Both the position numbers and the translations under genes were made by a program. Source: an uncultured Acidobacteriota bacterium (GTDB taxonomy: Bacteria > Acidobacteriota > Blastocatellia > RBC074). From it: DNA of 40,232 nucleotides. Below the pieces are notes generated by a model that was given only the letters and a program-made list of their open reading frames with translations, searched no databases and had not been told where the DNA came from. This document shows, one piece after another, positions 34,572-40,232 of this stretch. Each line of letters opens with the position of its first letter. The stretch's first letter is position 1. The stretch lies in NCBI GenBank assembly GCA_903862855.1, contig CAIOZW010000400.1:1-40232 (forward strand). Direction: 5' to 3'.

Positions 34572-35510
34572 ATGGCTAAGCTGACTGAACTTAACTTCCT
34601 GAGACAGGGCAAGGTTCGTGACATCTACGAGATCGATGCCGAGCACCTGCTGATCGTCGCGACAGACCGCATCTCGGCCTTCGACTGCATTCTTCCCAAC
34701 GATATTCCGCGCAAGGGAGAGGTGCTGACCCGGATCTCCGACTTCTGGTTTGAAAAGATGGCAGATATCGTCTCCAACCATCTCGTGAGTACGAGCATCG
34801 ACCGACTTCCATCTGCAATTCTTGGACGCCTCTCCACCGACTCGCGCCGCTACCTCACAGGCCGTTCTATGATCGTTCGTCGTGCCGAGGTGATCCCCTT
34901 CGAATGTGTCGTCCGCGGGTACCTTGCCGGCTCAGGCTGGAAGGAGTACCAGCAGACAGGCGAAGTATGCGGGCATGCCCTTCCGGCCGGGCTGACCGAA
35001 TCGGCGCGCCTCCCCCGGCCCATCTTCACGCCGGCAACCAAGGCTGAGACCGGCCATGACATCAACGTCTCCGTCGCGACCATGGCCGGGAGCCTCGGTG
35101 AGGATCTGACCCGCGAGCTTGAACGAATCAGCCTCGCAATCTACGAGAAAGCCTCAACCTACTCCGCCTCCCGCGGGATCATCATTGCCGATACCAAGTT
35201 CGAATTCGGCCTTCGTGACGGTGCCATTACGCTCATCGATGAGGTGCTAACCCCCGACTCATCACGTTTCTGGCCAGCTGACCGCTATCTTCCCGGTCGT
35301 TCGCAGCCATCTTTCGACAAGCAGTTTGTCCGTGACTATCTGGAGACCCTCGACTGGGACAAACTGCCACCCGCCCCGTCCCTTCCTCACCATATCGTTA
35401 CGGCGACCAGTGACCGGTATATCGAGGCATTCCAACTGCTTACCGGCCGTGAACTCCCCGGCCTCGATGGTCAGGGTGACGGACTGCCAGCCAGCGGAGG
35501 TGCCAGATGA
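34572..35510 (+). CDS. purC: Phosphoribosylaminoimidazole-succinocarboxamide synthase (SAICAR synthetase)
   Basis: The 312-residue enzyme joins aspartate to CAIR with ATP in purine synthesis. Typical segments are LRQGKVRDIYEIDAEHLLIVATDRISAFD, VIPFECVVRGYLAGSGWKEY, ATKAETGHDINVS and IIIADTKFEFGL. The length is that of the longer PurC type rather than the about 240-residue type. There is no ribosome-binding site; a tandem repeat sits in its place. Its stop overlaps the start of a Fis-type HTH gene by four bases. Confidence 0.96.
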   Translation: MAKLTELNFLRQGKVRDIYEIDAEHLLIVATDRISAFDCILPNDIPRKGEVLTRISDFWFEKMADIVSNHLVSTSIDRLPSAILGRLSTDSRRYLTGRSMIVRRAEVIPFECVVRGYLAGSGWKEYQQTGEVCGHALPAGLTESARLPRPIFTPATKAETGHDINVSVATMAGSLGEDLTRELERISLAIYEKASTYSASRGIIIADTKFEFGLRDGAITLIDEVLTPDSSRFWPADRYLPGRSQPSFDKQFVRDYLETLDWDKLPPAPSLPHHIVTATSDRYIEAFQLLTGRELPGLDGQGDGLPASGGAR

Positions 35511-35743
35511 AGGCCGATCTCGATCGTCTCATCGACCAGATGATCTCCAGCGGCATCCTCTTTGACGAGGCACTCCGCGAGTTTGAGAAGCAGTTTATCC
35601 TGCGGGTCCTTGCGCACCATAACCATAATCTCTCCAGAGCAGCGGCTGAACTTGGTATTCACCGCAATACCCTTGCCCGGAGAATCGCCCTCTACGAGGC
35701 TGATCCCTCAAACGCCCGGACTTCACCTCCCAGCCGTCGCTGA
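35507..35743 (+). CDS. Small stand-alone Fis-type helix-turn-helix protein
   Basis: The 78-residue protein ends with the HTH found in Fis and at the C-terminus of NtrC-family activators: FEKQFILRVLAHHNHNLSRAAAELGIHRNTLARRI (about 26-60). The first 25 residues (DLDRLIDQMISSGILFDEAL) form a helix like the dimerisation segment of Fis. No AAA+ or receiver domain is attached. The ATG overlaps the purC stop (ATGA), so it is translated with the purine enzyme. Fis-like proteins bend DNA or regulate stable-RNA genes; coupling to purine synthesis could link it to growth rate, which is speculation. Confidence 0.85.
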   Translation: MKADLDRLIDQMISSGILFDEALREFEKQFILRVLAHHNHNLSRAAAELGIHRNTLARRIALYEADPSNARTSPPSRR

Positions 35744-35797
35744 TGCCCGAATTTGAGGCTCGAGGCGCCTTTCGACACTTTTTTCTGCAATTTGCGA

Positions 35798-35827
35798 TTG
35801 ACACCCCCCCTGGCCAGTTTTTATACT
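35798..35827 (+). promoter_or_regulatory. Sigma70-type promoter of groESL
   Basis: A perfect TTGACA at 35798-35803 is followed after 18 bases by TATACT at 35822-35827. The predicted start at about 35833-35835 falls within the CIRCE element, as in other HrcA-controlled promoters. Confidence 0.8.
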
Positions 35828-35853
35828 TGGCACTCTCGCAGTCTGAGTGCTAA
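35827..35853. promoter_or_regulatory. CIRCE operator (HrcA binding site)
   Basis: TTGGCACTC, nine bases, then GAGTGCTAA matches the CIRCE consensus TTAGCACTC-N9-GAGTGCTAA with a single change in the left arm. HrcA repressor binds this element and releases it on heat shock. It overlaps the promoter -10 and start site. hrcA is not in the window. Confidence 0.93.
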
Positions 35854-36209
35854 TAGTGCTCAGGTTGACTCTGGTCGACCAATGGAGTCTGAGCATGATA
35901 CGCTCAGCTTTATGGCGCGGTGCGTCATCGCGATGAGTCAAGAGGCTCTTGCGATTGCTGTCCAGTGGCTCACGGCGAGAGCGACCGGCAATCCGTGGTC
36001 AGGAAGGTCTGGAGTCATGAAATTATGGACGCCTGAGCCTGGGAAGACCATACGATGCCGGGTCACCTCTGTTGCGACCAGATGTGAGATCAGTCCGGGA
36101 GCTCGATTGTCTCGTGACTGATGCGCAATTGCGCAAACAAGTTCTGTTAGTGCACGTTTGTGTGCAAGTTTGATTGAATCATATAGAGAAACTGAAAGGA
36201 GCAAGATAA
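35854..36209 (+). other. Unusually long groES leader with several hairpins
   Basis: About 356 bases separate CIRCE from the groES ATG. The region has a stem at 35889-35907 (CTGAGC/GCTCAG), a perfect palindrome TCATCGCGATGA at 35925-35936, a perfect palindrome TGCGCAATTGCGCA at 36122-36135 and a stem at 36151-36166 (TGCAC/GTGCA). One plus-strand frame (35883-36121, 79 residues) is open from an ATG but has no ribosome-binding site or recognisable domain. A regulatory leader RNA or an uncharacterised small protein are both possible. Confidence 0.5.
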
Positions 36210-36524
36210 ATGGCAACATCGATTCGTCCCCTGAACGACCGGATCATCGTCAAGCGGTTGGAGGACCAGGAGCAGATGCGTGGAGGACTCTACATTCCGG
36301 ATACGGCGAAGGAGAAGCCGCAGGAGGGTGAGGTTCTGGCAGTTGGAAACGGCAAGCTGCTCGAGAACGGTACGCGGATCGCGATCGACCTCAAGGTTGG
36401 TGATCGGGTTCTTTTTGGCAAGTATGCCGGAACCGAGGTCAAGCTCGACGGTGAAGAGCTGCTCATTCTTCGCGAGGATGATGTTCTGGGAGTTGTTCAG
36501 TCTGCCGCCAAGGGCAAGAAGTAG
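36210..36524 (+). CDS. groES: Co-chaperonin GroES
   Basis: The 104-residue protein forms the heptameric lid of the GroEL chamber. Sequence marks are [14 protein letters not shown] at the N-terminus, the mobile loop [14 protein letters not shown], and [34 protein letters not shown] at the C-terminal half. It is a few residues longer than E. coli GroES because of a Lys-rich tail (AAKGKK). AAAGGAG precedes the ATG by eight bases. It is transcribed with groEL from the CIRCE-controlled promoter. In the 69-nt gap to groEL, CTTCCGGAAAATG at 36533-36545 recurs with one change at 36550-36562. Confidence 0.98.
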   Translation: MATSIRPLNDRIIVKRLEDQEQMRGGLYIPDTAKEKPQEGEVLAVGNGKLLENGTRIAIDLKVGDRVLFGKYAGTEVKLDGEELLILREDDVLGVVQSAAKGKK

Positions 36525-36563
36525 AACAGATGCTTCCGGAAAATGTGATCTTCCGGCAAATGA

Positions 36564-38219
<1,656 letters not shown>

Positions 38220-38237
38220 ACCGGAAGAGGCAATAAT

Positions 38238-38288
38238 GGAGACGGGGAGACGGGTTGATGAATGTCCTGTCTCCCCGTCTCCGTTTTT
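38238..38288 (+). terminator. Intrinsic terminator of groESL
   Basis: GGAGACGGGGAGAC (38238-38251) pairs perfectly with 38269-38282. The stem extends by three more pairs (one G-U) towards an 11-base loop and is followed by GTTTTT. Confidence 0.95.
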
Positions 38289-38889
38289 CACCGTTTTGAT
38301 GAGAAGTCACGAGGGAGGTTCGCTGATCGCCCGGCAGAGGTGAGAAGGGAAACCTTTCTACCGAATGGATGCACTCGACCAGCAACCAGATCGCCCGGAG
38401 AGACGATTGTCGGTGAAGTCATAAAAAACTGACATAATCTTGACGGTAAGTTAACTTGAACTTTTTCATCGGGTGGAATAATCTTTCTACCTGCTTCAGC
38501 AATAAGGTTACAATCTTTCTCAACAATGGCACACGGACAGCACGCTGAGTGCGGAAGTTATCAGATATACACGCCAGGATCCGGTGCCGGCGCCCGAAAG
38601 AAGGCGCAGCGGTCATGGGATGATTAGGTCGAGGACAACCCGTTTTGATGGCGGGCTGGGGAGACTATCGATTCGAAGTGGCCGTCGACAGTACCAACTG
38701 AGATGAAATCCAAGCAAGAATCAGGAAAGAGCCACGGCAGAGCCACGGAGTAGATAGTGACAGGAGACAGGGCATGGCCTTCGGATCAGTGAGACGAGGG
38801 CAGGGAGGAACCGGTCTGACTGCGGATCATTGCAGACGGAGAAGAATTCCGGATCAGGTTCTATTAATAACTTCAAGAGAGGCAGAATT
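38289..38889. other. Intergenic region upstream of the TonB-dependent receptor
   Basis: About 600 bases hold no supported gene. TTGAAC at 38456-38461 with TAATCT at 38479-38484 (17-base spacer) is a modest promoter candidate for the receptor gene and would give a leader of about 400 nt. An 11-bp near-tandem repeat (GAGCCACGG type) lies at 38729-38750. I recognise no riboswitch. Confidence 0.45.
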
Positions 38890-40232
38890 ATGTCTAAAAT
38901 AAGTTTCAAACGATTGGCCTCGGTGGCGGCAATGCTTCTTCTTTTAGCGGTTGCCGGCAGGATGCAGGCTATGGCACAGGCACAGGGAAGCACCGGGCAG
39001 ATCATCGGAATAGTCCGTGATGCCAATGGTGCGGCAGTTGCCGGGGCAACGGTCAAGGCGAACAATACCCAGACCGGACTTGAGCTTGGTTCGACGACCA
39101 ACACCGACGGGCTCTATCGACTGGTGCTTGTCCCATCGGGAGTCTATGTGGTGACCGTTCAGGCGACGGGCTTCACCAAAGCCGAAGTAGCAAATGTGAC
39201 GGTCAAGGTTGGTCAGATTGCCGACATCAACGTGACCCTCGGGGTTGGCGGGGTGGCGGAGACGATCACCGTGACTGCTGATGCGATCCAGACGACCGTC
39301 TCCCAGCCGGATGCTCTGATCAACGAGGCCTCGATCGCCAATCTGCCGATCAATGGTCGTCGTTTCCAGGACTTCGTGACATTGACGCCGACGGCGCAGG
39401 TCGATCCGCAGCGCGGACAGATCTCCCTCTCCGGACAGCGCGGAATCAATTCGAACATCAACATCGATGGCATGGACTACAATCAGCCATTCTTTGGCGG
39501 TATCCGTGGTGGTGAGCGTTCGAACACGGCCTTCACCATTCCACAGGAGTCGGTGAAAGAGTTCCAGGTGGTTGCGGCCGGTTATTCGGCAGAGTTTGGA
39601 CGATCGACCGGTGGAGTGGTGACGGCGGTGACGAAGTCGGGTACCAATGAGTTACGTGGTAGCGCCTTCTTCCTTCTCCGTCCACAGGATCTCTCCCGTA
39701 AGAACAGCTACTACCAGGCGCTCGAGCGAAATCTTGGCAGCAACGTCAATGTGGCGCCGACGCAGAGACAGTATGGTGGTTCAATCGGTGGTCCGATCAA
39801 GAAGGACAAGGCCTTCTTCTTCGGCTCCTTCGAGCAGCAGCAGTTCACCAACCCGCGCGTCGTCTTCTTCAACCTTCTCCAGAATGTGACGGCAACCGAT
39901 GCGACGAAGGAGGCTTTCGACTTCTACAAGAGTCTCCAGGTTCCGTTCGATCAGACCAACGACGCTTTGGCCTACCTGGGCCGCTTCGATTACAACTTCA
40001 GCGAGTCGAACCGACTCAACATCCGTTTCAATCAGAGCTGGAACAATGCCAATAACGCCAACGCAACGGGCAACCAGCTCTTCCCGAACACGGTCAGTGC
40101 GCTCAGCAACAATGGTACCGAAAAGGATCGGACTTCGACGCTCGTCGGGCAGTTGACGACCTTCTTCCGCCCCAATCTGGTCAACGAACTGCGCGCGCAG
40201 TATTCACGCGAGGTGCGGCCCCGTCTGGCCAA
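38890..40232 (+). CDS. Oar-like TonB-dependent receptor with carboxypeptidase-regulatory-like domain (truncated by window end)
   Basis: The frame is open from ATG 38890, preceded by GAGAGG, to the window end, giving 447 residues of what is normally about 1000. A signal peptide ([20 protein letters not shown]) is followed by a carboxypeptidase-regulatory-like beta-sandwich at about 35-115 ([44 protein letters not shown]). Then comes a plug-like domain ([64 protein letters not shown]). The start of the outer-membrane barrel follows ([24 protein letters not shown]). Such receptors import large ligands through the outer membrane with TonB energy, and related Oar proteins are abundant in Acidobacteriota. 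The ligand is unknown. Confidence 0.93.
   Translation, partial: MSKISFKRLASVAAMLLLLAVAGRMQAMAQAQGSTGQIIGIVRDANGAAVAGATVKANNTQTGLELGSTTNTDGLYRLVLVPSGVYVVTVQATGFTKAEVANVTVKVGQIADINVTLGVGGVAETITVTADAIQTTVSQPDALINEASIANLPINGRRFQDFVTLTPTAQVDPQRGQISLSGQRGINSNINIDGMDYNQPFFGGIRGGERSNTAFTIPQESVKEFQVVAAGYSAEFGRSTGGVVTAVTKSGTNELRGSAFFLLRPQDLSRKNSYYQALERNLGSNVNVAPTQRQYGGSIGGPIKKDKAFFFGSFEQQQFTNPRVVFFNLLQNVTATDATKEAFDFYKSLQVPFDQTNDALAYLGRFDYNFSESNRLNIRFNQSWNNANNANATGNQLFPNTVSALSNNGTEKDRTSTLVGQLTTFFRPNLVNELRAQYSREVRPRLA

Noticed and set aside
35938-36219. Minus-strand frame of 93 codons with a hydrophobic start, overlapping the groES start
   Set aside because: It runs against the groESL transcript and overlaps the groES ribosome-binding site; no motif. 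Treated as chance within the leader.
38289-38889. Riboswitch or sRNA upstream of the TonB-dependent receptor
   Set aside because: I looked for a cobalamin-type or other conserved core and saw none; only short weak stems are present.

Overview
This 40.2 kb window looks like chromosomal DNA from a moderately GC-rich Gram-negative bacterium, most likely an Acidobacteriota member. The main clue is the last, truncated gene: an Oar-like TonB-dependent receptor with an N-terminal carboxypeptidase-regulatory-like domain, a type greatly expanded in that phylum. Other support comes from the outer-membrane polysaccharide export machinery, a CIRCE-controlled groESL operon and a secreted FecR-like protein. 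The phylum is an inference from memory of these families, not a computed placement. I saw no tRNA, rRNA, CRISPR array, transposase or prophage gene.

Layout. (1) 1-4.6 kb: a minus-strand remnant of a receiver domain, then plus-strand genes for a secreted M28 metallopeptidase, a secreted coiled-coil protein, a Tat-exported glycosylasparaginase-type hydrolase and a UDP-xylose synthase. (2) 4.6-5.4 kb: a gene-poor stretch with short direct and inverted repeats. (3) 5.4-23.0 kb: a long plus-strand exopolysaccharide locus. It contains a FecR-like secreted protein, a Wza-type exporter, a Wzc-type polymerase/BY-kinase, a TPR plus beta-sandwich membrane protein, two Wzy/ligase-type membrane proteins, a Wzx-type flippase, three methyltransferases (one FkbM), three glycosyltransferases and an AsnB-type amidotransferase. 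(4) 23.1-24.2 kb: a PerR-type Fur regulator with its own promoter and palindrome, convergent with msrA. (5) 24.2-29.6 kb: a compact minus-strand housekeeping operon phoH-ybeY-corC-era-prmA-rsmE, with msrA at its end. phoH appears to begin at a CTG codon. (6) 29.8-34 kb: a secreted SnoaL-like protein (minus), a class A penicillin-binding protein (plus) and an OmpR-type response regulator (minus). (7) 34.5-38.3 kb: purC translationally coupled to a tiny Fis-type HTH protein, then CIRCE-groES-groEL with an unusually long leader and a strong terminator. (8) 38.9 kb to the end: the TonB-dependent receptor, cut by the window edge.

How the parts fit. The sugar-nucleotide enzyme (UDP-xylose), glycosyltransferases, amidotransferase and methyltransferases would build and decorate a lipid-linked repeat unit. 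The flippase and Wzy-type protein would move and polymerise it, and Wzc/Wza would control length and export. No initiating phosphoglycosyltransferase is visible, so part of the pathway lies elsewhere. The phoH-ybeY-era block serves ribosome and RNA maturation, PerR/MsrA the peroxide response, and groESL protein folding.

I did not find a convincing new biological system. The best leads are: the CTG start of phoH; the 356-nt leader between CIRCE and groES; the FecR/glycine-zipper and TPR/beta-sandwich proteins inside the polysaccharide locus; the purC-Fis coupling; a shared AAAATGG palindromic element in front of the PBP1A and purC genes; a large hairpin at 30304-30351; and an unusual number of fresh-looking 11-22 bp tandem duplications between genes.
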